From positions 496,001 to 560,000 of the forward strand of contig SNVD02011117.1 of the NCBI GenBank assembly GCA_013180625.2: a stretch of 64,000 bases of DNA, read 5' to 3'. Source of the DNA: Boswellia sacra (lineage: Eukaryota > Streptophyta > Magnoliopsida > Sapindales > Burseraceae). The notes below the pieces were generated by a model. It searched no databases and was not told the DNA's origin. It was given only the letters and a program-made list of their open reading frames with translations. Both the position numbers and the translations under genes were made by a program. Shown here in pieces: positions 37,876-51,000 of the stretch; positions within the stretch are counted from its first letter, which is position 1; every line of letters starts with the position of its first letter.

Positions 37876-38316
37876 TTATGCATTTACAGTCTCCAAGGCT
37901 GGAAACAAATTTGCTTCATCTGCTTGATTTACCACGCCCCTGAAAAGCAATACAGCAAGATTGCCAATTCCAAAGTAGATGAAGCAGCCATGGTAGTGTG
38001 TCACAAATGAGCCAAAATCTGTGCCCACTATGCATTGCCATCCAGCTCCATACGTCTTGTCAAAATCCTGTGTTGAAAATTTGAAACAAACACCACGAGA
38101 AAAGAGGTGAATTTCAGACATGTTCTCCGTGGGTATCTGGGGATCCATTAGCATCATAATATGAATTTAGAAGCTTACCTTCTTTATGAAGTGGGCTATA
38201 TCAGTACACTCTGTGACATCGAAGAGATCGAGAGCCTTTGCAGCTAAATGAAGTGCATCTTGCTGCATTTTCTGAAGCATGTCAGTCTCCTCAACTATGG
38301 CTTTGCCTTCTAACAT
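37876..38316 (-). CDS. Dynein light chain (LC8/DLC type 1) family protein
   Basis: Two exons on the minus strand, 38316-38179 and 38067-37876, joined across a GT-AG intron, give 109 residues. The protein starts MLEGKAIVEETDM and contains DVTECTDIAHFIKK, then DKTYGAGWQCIVGTDFGSFV and THYHGCFIYF, the conserved LC8 fold of about 90 residues. A short non-conserved tail ends ALETVNA. In animals LC8 is a dimeric hub and a dynein subunit. Flowering plants lack dynein heavy chains, so here it probably acts as a general dimerisation hub for other partners. The chosen Met aligns with the usual start of the plant family. The same frame remains open upstream to 38538, which would add 74 residues. A CAG directly before the ATG ('ttttgcag|ccATG') could instead be the acceptor of a 5'UTR intron. 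The gene faces the auxin receptor tail to tail. Confidence 0.9.
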
Positions 38317-38538
38317 GGCTGCAAAATTCTTTATAACTGAGGGTTGTGAAAGAGCTGCGGAAGGGGGAAGCAGTGGGGTTTGAAGGCTTGAGATCGTGAG
38401 TTTATGAGCGGAAATGAATAAAAGTGGGTTGTGATGGCGAAGTTTTATTGGCTGCTTGAATCCTGGAGGTGTCATTAACCTGGTGCAATAGATAAAGTCA
38501 TGTGGTTGCAAAGCATATTCAAGCATCTGGGGACCCAT

Positions 38539-40627
38539 ATGAATGGAGGTGATCGAATCAGATGCTGATGGGACTCTTCATCACCTTTGATCAACGGCTT
38601 GATGGAGCACCTAGTCTAGATTGGATAAATGATTCTGGGTCCACATTATCTTGGAGATGTGGGATGTTTGTGGTTTCTATGACTAGTATAATGCCATGAA
38701 TTTCCTGGTGGACGTTTAGGGTTGATAATGAATTGTCTTTTACCTATGCATTTGCATCGTCCTTTTTCTTTTTGGTTTCTTGCATTGATTGTCTGCCAAA
38801 AAAACTCCCCATGAATTTGGAGTATAGCCCGTAGAAGAATTATTATTATTGAAGCAAGAAAATGACCGGGATTACTTTTTAACGATCGTTAGGGCTTTTC
38901 CTTTCTCCAATGCACCAAAGTCATCAAATGATTTGCGCTCACATTCACATTCTATATGCAATGATGTCATGATGCCACTTGTAAAACGTGATCATGGAAG
39001 TCAGCAAGTGTGCTTAATGATTTATATCTTGACCTAAAATCTTAGTATGTATTTTTAATCTTCCCGTCTCATTCCCTTGAATTGGGTGAGACAATTACCA
39101 TTTCTTCTGTACTAAGTGAAGACTCATTAATTAATAGGATGTGGTACATGTGGACGATCAAAGCTGTGAAGCTAAGATCACTGCCAATATAATTTTGCAC
39201 AATATTTTATTTTTATGTATTATTTGCAATAATTTATATACCACATCTTTAGTAGTAATATTAAGAGACTTTCAGTTTTGATTATCCAATATTTGTGGGA
39301 AAAGGAGGAATGAAGAAATTTCATAAAAAATGTGGTGATTCTTGGAGGAAGGTAACGCAATGGTTCATAAAAGGTTTGGTTGTTCTAATTTGCATAGTGA
39401 GAGCAAGTTCAAGGATCCTGTGCATTTATCAGCGAGTGGTTTACATGCTGAGAAAATTTGTTGGCTGTTCTGTAGATTTTTTTTGCAATCAATCAATGGG
39501 CTTCACCATTCAGTAACGGTTCAATTATACTGTCATCAAATTAAGCTTGCACTGAAGAGTAATGCAAATGCTACTGGAGAAGCAAAGGTGGTGGCAGAAA
39601 GTGAGATCACAGAACAATTATAGAAAGCTAGTTTGTAGCGGATGAAAGAGGCTTATGATAGGATGGAAAAGTGGGGTGGGTGAAGGTGTTGTAGGGATAA
39701 CAAAGTGAATTTTTTTTTTAATTACTTACTCTTAATTAAAATTAATGATGGAAGCGATGTTAACTGGGTGAAACGGGCGGGGAGAAAGAATCTCATCTCA
39801 GTGCCAATTATTTGCAGATATCCCTATGCCACACTCTTAGAAATTGGCGCAGGGTCGGGGATATACTTATCAACAAAAGCGGATCCTCTACCTCACTTTG
39901 ATTTTAAAATTTTAATTGTATTCATTAAATTTTCTATATTATGAAAGAAATTTACAATTAAATTTCATATTCTATAATTATTAAAAATTGAAAACAAAGT
40001 CTAAAATAATTAATATTAAGTAATTACTAAGAAAAATAATAATAAAACTAAAACTAGTTTTAAGATTTATATCTTGCATTGCAGCCTATTCTAGAAGTGG
40101 TTAATGTGGCCCAGTGTAATTTCCTTCTCCGGCCTAACCCCATTTGTTTCTTGTAAAGCATGGGCTGGGCTTAGTTTTTACAGGGCCTCCATAAAATATT
40201 TGTATAAAAACGGCTCTATTACCATTAATATCTTCTTCACTTTTCAATTTTTGCATCTAAAATCATAAATAAAACTACAGTTACACTCCATCCCATGTGA
40301 CCATAATGATAACGTACACGAGAAACACCGTCTATGGTTACTGTACCGGAAACGTGATGAATGTGGTCTCCAGGTGTCATGGGGCTGGGGTTGGGGCTTA
40401 ATCAAGTCATCGAGCCCATTGACCCATTTGGCATTTTTGAGTTAATTCTAAGATTTCACTTCAGAAACAATCACCATCACTTTTAACCACCCATCATCAT
40501 TCTAGCTTTCGCATTATTTTGGTTCACGCACCTCACTATTTCTGGTCTTACTAGGCCCTTAGTCTACATACTATGCGTTTGATCGGTTTTGTCTTGTCTA
40601 TGTCCCAGACAGATGATTTGGGTATGT
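38539..40627. other. Intergenic, upstream of the dynein light chain gene
   Basis: No gene supported. Overlapping plus frames at 39295-39623 have no recognisable domain. Confidence 0.45.
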
Positions 40628-40974
40628 GTGTTCTTTTTTGTTTTATATGTTTTTATTTTTAAAATTATTTGAAAAATAAATTTTTATGATTTAGAGAATG
40701 TATTTTAAGTAAAGTATATACGTTTGAAAATGAATTCGTAAAATACAAATTTGGAAATGGTTTTAAAAATATGTGTTTGGAAATGAATTCTTAAACTGAA
40801 ATTTTGAAAACATAAAATGTGTTTGGAAATGAATTATTGATATAAAATGGAGAGTAAAAAAGAAAATAGAAGATGAAAACAGAGAGAGAAGAGTTAGGGA
40901 GGGATAAATTTGAACTCCAAAAATGTTAAAAACAATGTTTTGTGAAAATATATTACAAAAATAGAAAAGAACAC
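40628..40974. repeat. AT-rich repeat with short inverted ends and an internal direct repeat
   Basis: 'gtgttctttt' (40628-40637) is inverted as 'aaaagaacac' (40965-40974). Inside, 'gtgtttggaaatgaatt' occurs twice 46 bases apart (40773 and 40819). It could be a small transposon relic, but the evidence is weak. Confidence 0.3.
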
Positions 40975-43900
40975 GTTTTGTAAGAATTCTGTATTCCGAA
41001 AATGAAAAACAGTTTTTAGTTTCCTCCAACGAGGAATCTATAGAACAATAGAGAATTTTGATTTTTTCTTCTTCTTCTTTTCGTTTTTATTCTTATTTTT
41101 TATTGAGTTACAAATTAAGTTTACGATCGATAATTACTGTTCACACCAACAGACCAACAGCGTAGAAATGAAATCATTTGTTCTCAACAGCTTTAGGCTG
41201 TTTTCTTCCCTTTTCGTCAATTAAAATTACCCATATATATACCAACACCAGATAAACCAACAAGAAAGCAACAAGAAGATCAAGAGTAAGTTGGTGGCCA
41301 CTACCCAGATTCTTTAGAGGTGTTTTTCACATTTTTAGATGCTGCATCATTATAAATTTATAGGGTTAGTAAGATTTTCCCAAAGGGTCATTGACATGAT
41401 TAGTTCGCACAATCTCATATATACTACAACTCGTGTAATAATAACTTGAAGTTGAGGGTTAGGTTTGTTGAAATGACTCTTCTTGTATGTTACCTTTTAA
41501 AATCTGATAATGTTGCTGTCTAGATGTGGTTTTGTTCTCCAACCCTTTGACACTCCCCACTTATTTATAACAACTATGTTTATGTTTATGTAAGGTTTTG
41601 GTGACCTGTCTCCTTCAAAATTTTAAGCCAAAAACAATTATAATACGAGTCCTCCGGGCATTTCTGTGCAGGGCCTCGTTATGTTATATTCATATTTCAT
41701 AATTATCAACTGAAGCAATTAACTGTGACATATAGGGCTGCGTTGTGATAGTATGCTTGGTTTGTACTTGAAAATGAGAGACTGGCTACAAAAGCATAAG
41801 ATTCTGTAAATTTCATGTGCCACAATGCCTGCATAATTAATGACAAACAATCGATGGCCCAAGGGACTTAATGGCCATTATTTCTGGGCTTAATCACATG
41901 TTCGAATGCTTTCTTGCGCCGCTCTCTTTTTTTACTCCTTTATTTTGGGATAATGAGGCGCTTTCTTCTCATTGATTAGTCACCAATGTTTGGTGGCCCT
42001 ACGAGAATAGATGGCAAAACACCAAATCAATAAACTCCAAAGAGCTCGATTCCCTTTTGGACATCGGCGGCAACTCTATTAGTTATGCTTGGTCAAATAG
42101 TAAGTGTCCATAGCTAACATAAGATTAGGACTTGATTATTTCATTTTGGCGAGTCGTTATCAACACTAAATGTGCTTTTTCCCCTAATCCATCACATCGA
42201 GGGTCAAAGCTTGCACTTTGTCAAATTAACCAGTTTTAAAATTCAGCTTAAGCTGCGAGGATCATTGAAAATTGTATTACGCGCTATTGATTTGTAAGCA
42301 ACAAGCTAAAATCATGTCTTCAAGTTTCGTTTTTCTCAATTTTATACTATATAAAGTGTTTGATACTGCAACCTTTTTTACTTGAACCATAAAATATTGA
42401 TACACTTCCGACCATTATGGGAATATATTCATTGAATATTGAATTGTGTGACTATTTCAATGACAGATTAGAACACGTAATTAGCAGCTCCAGCTTAGGA
42501 TAGATAAACACCAAACCCAGATGTCCACATCAAGCAAACTCTTTTTCTTCTGGTCGTTTATGATCTTTTTCTCATTATTTTGACAATCTTGTCTCTTGTT
42601 GGGAGTAGATGAGCGTGAAATATTGTTATGTGTACCTTTCTCTTCAAAGCAAAGGAATTTTTTGTTACTGTTTTTATGTGTTGAATTTCCCTTCTCCCTT
42701 ACTCAAAGTTCTCACAGATCATCACATTAGCTTCCTTTGTCCCGCGAACAATTGAATTGTACCCACCTAACAATTGCGAGTAGACGGCACTAGTTAATTT
42801 GGAGGTTAATTTACGCAGTCTAGCTAGCAATAGCTACAAAATGGATTGGAATAATTAAAGCATATTTTAACAAGCAGAAGTAACATTATGCGACTCAATA
42901 CAACTTGTATAAGCGCAATTGGTTAAACTACTCCACTAGGTAGATGAAACTGAGTTGTTCACTCATTATATGAAAATAAAGCAAGACCCCACAGAATATA
43001 AGGCTGGTGAATGTGATAGTGGATGTGGATAGAAGCATTTGAGAATACGCACGCGGTCCCTGATGGTAGATTGAGGCCATGTGCAGATCAAATTTTGCTG
43101 AGAACGGAAGAAGAGAGTTTATGCAACAAAATTTTTTTTGCTGATAATGTTGGTCCGCCAGCATGCCGTTGGCCTGTAACCACAAGACAACAGAAGAAGT
43201 GTTAGTTTTTCTACGCCGACTAAAATTGATTCCCACTTGTTGAAACTTTTGTTTTCATTTAAACTGGAGTACTTAAATTTAAATCCAAATCATCCTTAAA
43301 ACGAGGAATAAAGCATACTCATTGCACCAAGATTACATAAAATAAGGATCCGTGACAAGAAAAATGATGGAGTATTTTGTCATATAATAACCCAGTATTA
43401 GAACAAAACGGGACACTTAATCATGTCATGGGTCATTCATTTAAAAATGATCTCATCTGTCTTCATTGGAAGTTATAATATGCAAGATATGCTCGTGGCA
43501 TCTTTTTAACTTTCTTTGTTGAAATTTTATTTTCCCTGGAACGGCTATACCATGAAATCATGGAAAGCCTTATCTTCTCTTTACTTAATTTGAAGGGATA
43601 GTCAATACCCTTTATATTGTCTTTATGCATTATTTTGACACGGGAAGCTTTTGGCTTTTGTTTAGCTCCTCTCACCATCTCTGCTTAAAACACAAAAAGC
43701 AATAAAAGCGAGCAACTTTCTATCAATTGGGTGTGTTGGTACACCTCCACTTACTATTGAAAAGGTGACTGCTAGCTCAAGGCATCCAACAAAGGAGTAT
43801 CACATGGTGGGGTGGCGCTGTGTCATCTCTCAATGCTAGAAAATTGAAAGCTAACCTCCTCTTCTTCTTTTCACCTAATCGAAACGTTTGTGTCCTTATT

Positions 43901-46328
43901 AAGGGCTGGTCCAACGAGGCCTTTGTCTTTAACTCCAGGCCTTAATCACACACAGCTTTCCTTTTTCTCTTTTTTCCTTTATTATTTTCCCCTCACTTAA
44001 GAGTAGCGAAATGAGTGAATTTCAAGTGAGCCTCAAAGTAAAGCTTTGATAAAGTTCCAAGGCTCGAAAAATGCTGTGACAATCTCCCAATCTTGAACCA
44101 GACGCAATATGCAAATTGAAACCTTTCTCTTACATCAAACTAACTTTAAAAATGAGAACATTCCATGCCTGAATGCTACCTGTATATATCAACCAAATTT
44201 GTGTTTCTTCATCTCAAATTGCAGCAAATGCTCTATATTTTAACATGGCACAAAACACATTTTTCTTGTAATTAATCCTTTCTAAATTCACTGACAATTA
44301 AATCTTCCCCTCGACAGTTTTCCCTCTATAATTGGACCAGCAAACAGTTGGTATTTTTAAAATCATGAACAGGATTAGCTTGACTGCTATGAATTTATGA
44401 ATGTTACAGTTATCTAATGACTTCCATTGAACAAAAATAAGTTTATCATTTTTTATTCATTTTTCACCAAACTCGTGTTCATTGTTGGCTGTTGAGAATT
44501 TCTTCTCTCCTAGGATTCAAATTCCATACTAGGCTTGCATTGACAAATACAAAATTGAAGTAGCAAGTACACAATTAATAATCTCACCAGATGAAGATGA
44601 ATATGATCTGATGATGATGATAACACGTCTATTGTCCTTTCATCAAACGGGACTTTCCCTTTAAGAATCTCTTATCTTTTGCATTAATAATGTCCCAACG
44701 GCCAACAAAATCTTGATTAAGCTACCATTCAATAGGACACAAGTACCCTTATCAACAATCCGACGAGTTGTCACTGTTACACAATTCCCAAGAGGTCAGA
44801 ACTGTAAATGCATAATAATAATAATCCAGTTCAATCTCAGCTACGAGCACACACGGGAAAATAACTACACAAAATAAAAACACAAAAATGCAGTCCGTTA
44901 GCCCCTTCTCTCCTTCTCTGGCCTCTGTGTCTTGGTCTCAGGTTAGTGAAGCGATAAACACAATAGAAAAGCCCCACGGTTTGGACTATATCGATGTCCC
45001 CCCTGTAGATCGTATTCACCCCTAATTTCATACGGAAAAAATTTTAGATATATAATCGACCCATTCAACTATTTTCATACAATCTAACGTGTCATTTTTT
45101 AATTGAATGTGTGAATATTAAATTTTAATTAAATTAATTAATATAGATGATATGATAATTATTTAATAATGTTATATAAGTTTTTTACGAGTGAATTTAT
45201 AAGAGTACACTACTCTATTTTATTTTATCTATCCTAAGATATTTTGTTACCTTTAGTTGTGTAGATATACATAATTGAGTTGGTTATTTGTTAGAAGTTA
45301 TATTTAATAGAGTAAAATTGCCAAAATACATAGCAGATTTTGTATCTCTTGGCGGTTGACATGTCATCATAAATATTTATCAATTCCATTTTACTAAATT
45401 TTAGACTATCATCCTCTTGTAAACTTGACCAACGGCAGTATGATGGTTATTGCATATTTTAGAAATGTCAAAGGTTTAATTGTATTTTATTAAATTATAG
45501 GGGGTTCTATATTTTACTTCTCTAATTTCTCTTCTCTGGTTTTATCTCTATCACACCCAATTTCTCTCTCCTCACAAAAAAACCCATGGGTCCCCACATA
45601 ATTGGGATGGGACATGACCCGTCCCATACAAAATCTGAAGTAAAAATGGGTTCACCCAGCTAAAACCATTGTGAAATAATAAATAAATCATAAAAAATAT
45701 TTAGAAAACTATAAAATTTCTATAGATTATAGCTAAGTTTTTAAAATATGATTGTTTTTAATTATTTAGAATATGTTTAAAAAAAAATAAAGTTGAAACT
45801 TTACTTATTTTCAATAAAAAGGATAAGTTTAAAATTAAAAATTATAAAAATTATAAATAAATAATTAATAAACATTAAAATGGATAAACAGGTTTATCCT
45901 CCATACATTTCCGAACTCACTTTTGCCGGAGTTAAATCCAGCGTCTCTTCTCTTAAAGATTAAAACGTGGGGTTAAGTTGGGTTGGGTTGGGCTGGGTTT
46001 TATTTAGCCATCCCGCGAGTTACGCCATTATCTTTTTCTCCACTCTCTTCAATCTTCGTGTCTATGGCCAGAGATTGCTTTCATATCTCCTCTCTTTTTT
46101 TACGCGGCGCGCCCAGCAATTGCTTGCTGCTACTGCTGTTAGTGTTTTATTGATGCATTGAATTCGCTCCAGATCCAACCACGGTTCTTCACACCTCAGG
46201 CAGCTGCAGTACCCGCAGTCAGTTTCAGTTACCCTCTTCTCTCTTCGTCTTCTCTCTGTCTTTGGCCTCGTATTTGTCTCCATCAAAGAAAACAGATGGG
46301 TTTGGTTTAAGATTTGGGGTAAGCATAA
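40975..46328. other. Long intergenic region
   Basis: Over 5 kb without a supported gene. The opposed frames at 42928-43236 (minus) and 43023-43205 (plus) overlap each other and show no domain. I scanned for mature sequences of common conserved plant miRNAs and for tRNA T-loop motifs and saw none. The last 300 bases include a CT-rich leader likely belonging to the ARM-repeat gene. Confidence 0.45.
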
Positions 46329-48059
46329 ATGGGAGAAGAGCGAGAGAAACAAGACCAAAACTGCCCAGAATCATCTTCTGGGAATTGCAGTGTCCGGCGG
46401 GCTATTGAAGTTATTTCTTCTTTGATTTCTATCTCTCATTCTGTAAAAGTCTTTCATGTGAAATGGCAGCTGATTCGGAACAAGCTTGAAGAGCTGAATT
46501 CTGGGCTGATTGCCGTTGAGAATTGTGATTCTTGTGAGAACTCTGGGCTTTCGAACCTCATTGCAGCGATCTTGTTGACCGTTAAAGATGGTTATGATCT
46601 TGCAAGAAGATGCGTGGATCTTTCTTACAGTGGGAAGCTGTTGATGCAGAGTGATTTGGATCTAATGTCCACCAAGTTCGATCGTCATGTAAAGAATCTA
46701 TCTGGTATTTACAGGGCTGGAGTGCTCTCTCATGGTTTCGCCATTGTTGTCTCAAGGCCTGCTCTTAATGCTTGCAGAGATGATATGAGGTTCTACGTCA
46801 GGGATTTGTTAACAAGATTGAAAATTGGAGATAAACAAATGAAAAGACAAGCTTTGATGAATTTGCATGAAGTTGTTTCTGAAGATGACAAGTATGTCAA
46901 ATTAGTTGTCCTTGAAGTCAATGAGATTGTGAATATATTGATAATCTTTCTAGATTCTTCGGATATGGAAATCCAAGAAGAGGCTGCCAAGGTTGTTTCT
47001 GTGATTTCTGGGTTTGATTTGTATAAAAGTGTGCTAATTGGCGCTGGAGTTATTGGCCCCTTGATTCGGGTACTGGAAAGTGGAAATGAGTTTGGCAAAG
47101 AAGCCGCTGCCAGAAGTTTGCAGAAGTTGACTCAGAATTCTGATAATGCATGGTCTGTATCAGCTCACGGTGGTGTCACAGTCCTGTTGAAAATTTGTTC
47201 TACTGTTGAATGCAGAGGAGAGATTATTGGTCCTGCTTGTAGGGTGTTGAGAAATCTTGTTGTCGTGGAAGAAATAAAGAGATTTATGGTTGAAGAAGGT
47301 GCTATTTCTACGTTTATCAAGCTCACAAGATCCAAAGATGAAATTGTGCAGATAAATTCAATTGAGTTTCTTCAAACTATAACTTATGGGGATGAATCAA
47401 TAAGGCAAATGGTGATTAGAGAAGGTGGAATTCGTTCTTTAGTCCGTGTTTTGGATCCTAAATCATCTTTCTCTTATAAGACAAGAGAGATAGCATTGAG
47501 AAGTATTGAAGAGTTATGTTTTTGTTCGCTGAGTTCTATAAACATTTTGATGAATTACGGTTTCATGGATGAATTACTTTTCTTTCTTAGCAAAGGAGAG
47601 GTTTCAATTCAAGAACTGGCGTTGAAGGTGGCATTTAGGCTTTGTGGAACATCAGATGAGACTAAAAAGGCAATGGGGGATGCTGGATTCATGCCTGAAT
47701 TTGTAAGGTTACTTGATGCAAAATCATTTGAAGTACGTGAGATGGCAGCTGAGGCACTTTCTAGCATGCTTTCAGTCCCAAAAAATCGCAAAAGATTTGT
47801 TCAAGATGATCGCAATATTGGCTTTCTTCTGCAATTGCTTGACCAAGAAGAGGCGAATTCAGGTAACAAAAAGCTCTTGCTTTCTATATTGATGTCATTG
47901 ACAAGTTGCCATAGTGCTAGAAGAAAGATTGCAAGTTCTGGGTACCTGAAAAGCATAGAGAAACTTGCAGAAGCTGAAGTTTCAGATGCTAAGAGACTTG
48001 TCAGGAAGTTGTCTACAAACAGATTTCGTAGTTTGTTAAGTGGAATCTGGCATACTTGA
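46329..48059 (+). CDS. ARM-repeat protein (PUB-like, without U-box)
   Basis: An intronless frame of 576 residues starting MGEEREKQDQ and ending SGIWHT. The first 160 or so residues are helical and resemble the N-terminal region of plant U-box/ARM proteins (for example VISSLISISHSVKVFHVKW and DGYDLARRC). From about residue 165 to 560 there is a chain of roughly nine to ten ARM repeats, visible as recurring motifs such as IQEEAAKVVSVISG, GKEAAARSLQKLTQ, GPACRVLRNLVVVEE and VREMAAEALSSML. No U-box is present between the two parts, so ubiquitin ligase activity is not expected. ARM arrays bind other proteins, but the partner is unknown. An Arabidopsis protein of similar size and layout (At5g50900) comes to mind. 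The upstream leader is CT-rich. The ATG is the first in frame. Confidence 0.87.
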   Translation: MGEEREKQDQNCPESSSGNCSVRRAIEVISSLISISHSVKVFHVKWQLIRNKLEELNSGLIAVENCDSCENSGLSNLIAAILLTVKDGYDLARRCVDLSYSGKLLMQSDLDLMSTKFDRHVKNLSGIYRAGVLSHGFAIVVSRPALNACRDDMRFYVRDLLTRLKIGDKQMKRQALMNLHEVVSEDDKYVKLVVLEVNEIVNILIIFLDSSDMEIQEEAAKVVSVISGFDLYKSVLIGAGVIGPLIRVLESGNEFGKEAAARSLQKLTQNSDNAWSVSAHGGVTVLLKICSTVECRGEIIGPACRVLRNLVVVEEIKRFMVEEGAISTFIKLTRSKDEIVQINSIEFLQTITYGDESIRQMVIREGGIRSLVRVLDPKSSFSYKTREIALRSIEELCFCSLSSINILMNYGFMDELLFFLSKGEVSIQELALKVAFRLCGTSDETKKAMGDAGFMPEFVRLLDAKSFEVREMAAEALSSMLSVPKNRKRFVQDDRNIGFLLQLLDQEEANSGNKKLLLSILMSLTSCHSARRKIASSGYLKSIEKLAEAEVSDAKRLVRKLSTNRFRSLLSGIWHT

Positions 48060-51000
48060 CTGCAATTCTTCCCACTGTATATCTATATAAGTATTATTCA
48101 AGTTTGAATTAGCCTGTTTCTAAATCTCAAAACATGTTTTTGTTTTTCTCTTTCCAATATGCCGAAGCAGCTTTAGAACAGCTTTTTGTTTCTTGTAACC
48201 ACAAGTAGATATCTCTAATACAGCCTGTTGTAACTGTTATAGATTCCCCTTCTGAAATTCTGCCATTGGGCTCAGCTTATCCATTAAAATCAATTAAAAT
48301 ACAGTGGACAATGGAATTACATTTATTTAATTAAGTTTGAGATAATAAAAGGGTATCACATGGGAAGGTCTTGTAATCCAGAAAAGGCAGGTCAGTAGCG
48401 GCAATCAAGCTTTTGTACATTTAACATTATGGAGAGAGAAGATAGGGACAGATGAAGTTCCTAGTGTATTTGCTTGTCTTTTTGCCAGGCCTGTGCCTGT
48501 CTCCATATAATGTCAATCCTGTATCCATAATAGCAAGATGGTTCAGTTTCTTGTATGATTATTTTATGCTACAATGTCAGTAATGGTTAGCATTTCACTC
48601 CTCTTTCTATTGCAAGATAATCACAGCTTAACTACCCTAAACAGAATTTTAGGCATGTGGGCTGCGGAATTGCTTGTGTTAATTATCAGCTACACAAGCA
48701 GAGAGTGGTGCTCATCTGCCCATTTGTGCGGACCGAGCCATTGTAGGGTACACAAAATTCATAATTTACCTGCCAACTTGATAAGAGTGTGTGTGGACAA
48801 TGAAGGCTCATCTTGATACTTGACAGGTTGTTGGAGTTGTCAACAAGAGATGGAACCCATGTGTTCCACATCCTGATTACCAATGAATTCTTTGTGGGTC
48901 TGGAAAGAAAACCTTTTTTTTGTCATTGAGAACATCGTGTATGAATCCAAGACCAATTCTTAGTAGCCATAACACTATGCAAAAAGATATTACTTATCTT
49001 ATAGTTGCTCTGTTCAAAGGCTGATCGATTATATATTATCTTTTTGGCATGAGTATCTACACTTTCTCTTTCAGCATGGACCCATCACATGTTTATTATT
49101 AGCAGGCTAAATAGGACTTTTTAATGAAATGTTAGAAATCTTTTTTTAATGTGAAAATTTTTTAATTTCTGCCAGAATCTAAAACTAGACATGCTCTGAG
49201 AGCTTGGGATTTGGGACTTGTTTGAACTTATTGCTTTGTTGGGCCTTGGCTCAGTGGCTGAACAAATTGGAGAAACTGAAATTCCAAGGCTTGTAAAGAT
49301 CATACCATTATTGAATTTTAAAGTTGGAGAAGTATTACTTAATAGAATTTATAAGTCTGAGAAGCTAAACACAATTGTAATGCACTTGGAATAGCCAATC
49401 TGTTTACCTTCCTCCAATTCTCACATAAGAATTTTTAATGAACTTGCACTCACCCATATCTCTCAATTGAAGAATTTGGTAGATGAGATGTTGGAGGAAA
49501 CTGAACCGAATGCACGGATGCTTCTACTTGATACTGATTTAGCTTCCTTCAACTCTAATTTACCGTTCCCCTTTTCAGTCCTTTGAATCAGCTTTGAACA
49601 AATACAAATATTTTTATGCTAGTAACCAGCATGAGAAGGACCCACGTACAATTCAAACTTGGAGAGCCTTGAATGCATGATACTGAAAATGCTATGAGTG
49701 TTGTATTCGCCAGTACAAGCACTGAAGCACAGCATGCACAGATCATTGTCTCCTGGCAAACCGTCTATTCGTTCCGTTGATCGTCCTTGCTTGCAGATTA
49801 TATAATAAGACAAGAAATTTATTGGATCTATGCTTGGCCCATGTGAGCACCAGTAACTTAGGCCCTAACCCAGCCCAAACTTCACAAAACTCATCCCCAT
49901 CTTAGGGGTTTCACAATCAAACACCTTCATCCAAATTTATGCAGTTTTTCACACAAATTTATTTGAATGATTAGCTTCACTTTACGTCTGTCTTCCTGTG
50001 CCACACTCTACATGGTATACGAGGATTTCACCGTATTCTTCTTCTTCTTCTGGAGCTCATTAAATCACGAGCGCAAGGCTTAAAGCAGCTCAACCCTGAT
50101 AGGCTCCAGTTATATGAAGTTATCTTCCCTGTCTCCTCGTTGATCCATAGAATTGGAGTGGGAGTAATGCCACACATTTTAAAATATTATTTCAAATCAA
50201 AGAATAATGTGATATTTATTTAAGATTGTCACGTCATTTAAAACATTATTGCACAATTTATTTGATAATCAATAATGATACCTATATCATTTGGGATCTT
50301 AATTTTGGGATCCCATTTTAAAATAGTACTATTATTATTTAAGCAAAAGCAATCAACTAATCTGAAAGCGTGCTTAATAAGAGCAGCCAATGTGAAAACG
50401 CAAGGCTGGCATGAAGAGGATAGGGCCTATTTGCGTCCACTGAGGGGCCAGAGTTTCTTCCTTCATAAAGATCGTGGGGCATGGATGCACTGTCTTCTGA
50501 AACCTTTTATAGCAATCTTTTCAATTGAACCGAACTCTTATTTCCTGTCTTGTTTCCTTTCACAAAACTTAAGGGTCTTTTTTTCAAACTTACCTCCTGT
50601 TTAGATGAGACCTTTTTTCTTTTAATCAGAGAAAGCGTTAGTCATTATTCAAGAAAAGGAAACAGGGATTATATAATTTTATATGGTCTTTCATCTCATA
50701 TTACTATTAAATTCTCCAAATGAGCTGACATGAACTGATTCGATCTTCTTCATAGTTATCAAAAAGGTGTGACAAGACAAGTCAAGACAACTGTATCACC
50801 AATGGAATTGCAATTTAGCTTTCATTTAATTGATGTGGTTATGCTAGTTATTACTAGTGTTAATATAGGTCTTGGCTGCTGCTTGCTGTGGCCCGTACCA
50901 AACGTGGTGGTTTTAATAGAAAGTGGAAACTGAGACACAATAGACGTTAAAAAGAGCATTTATTGGGCTTGAATTAAAAGCATGCAGGCCATTGAAAACC

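Noticed and set aside
39295..39623. Two overlapping plus frames upstream of the dynein light chain gene
   Set aside because: No domain, no promoter; frames overlap each other in different phases.
41280..41370. 'gatgctgcatcat' resembling part of miR172
   Set aside because: Only about ten bases match mature miR172 and no complementary arm is present at hairpin distance.
42928..43236. 102-codon minus frame opposite a 60-codon plus frame
   Set aside because: Opposed overlapping frames with no domain; no splice or start context favouring either.
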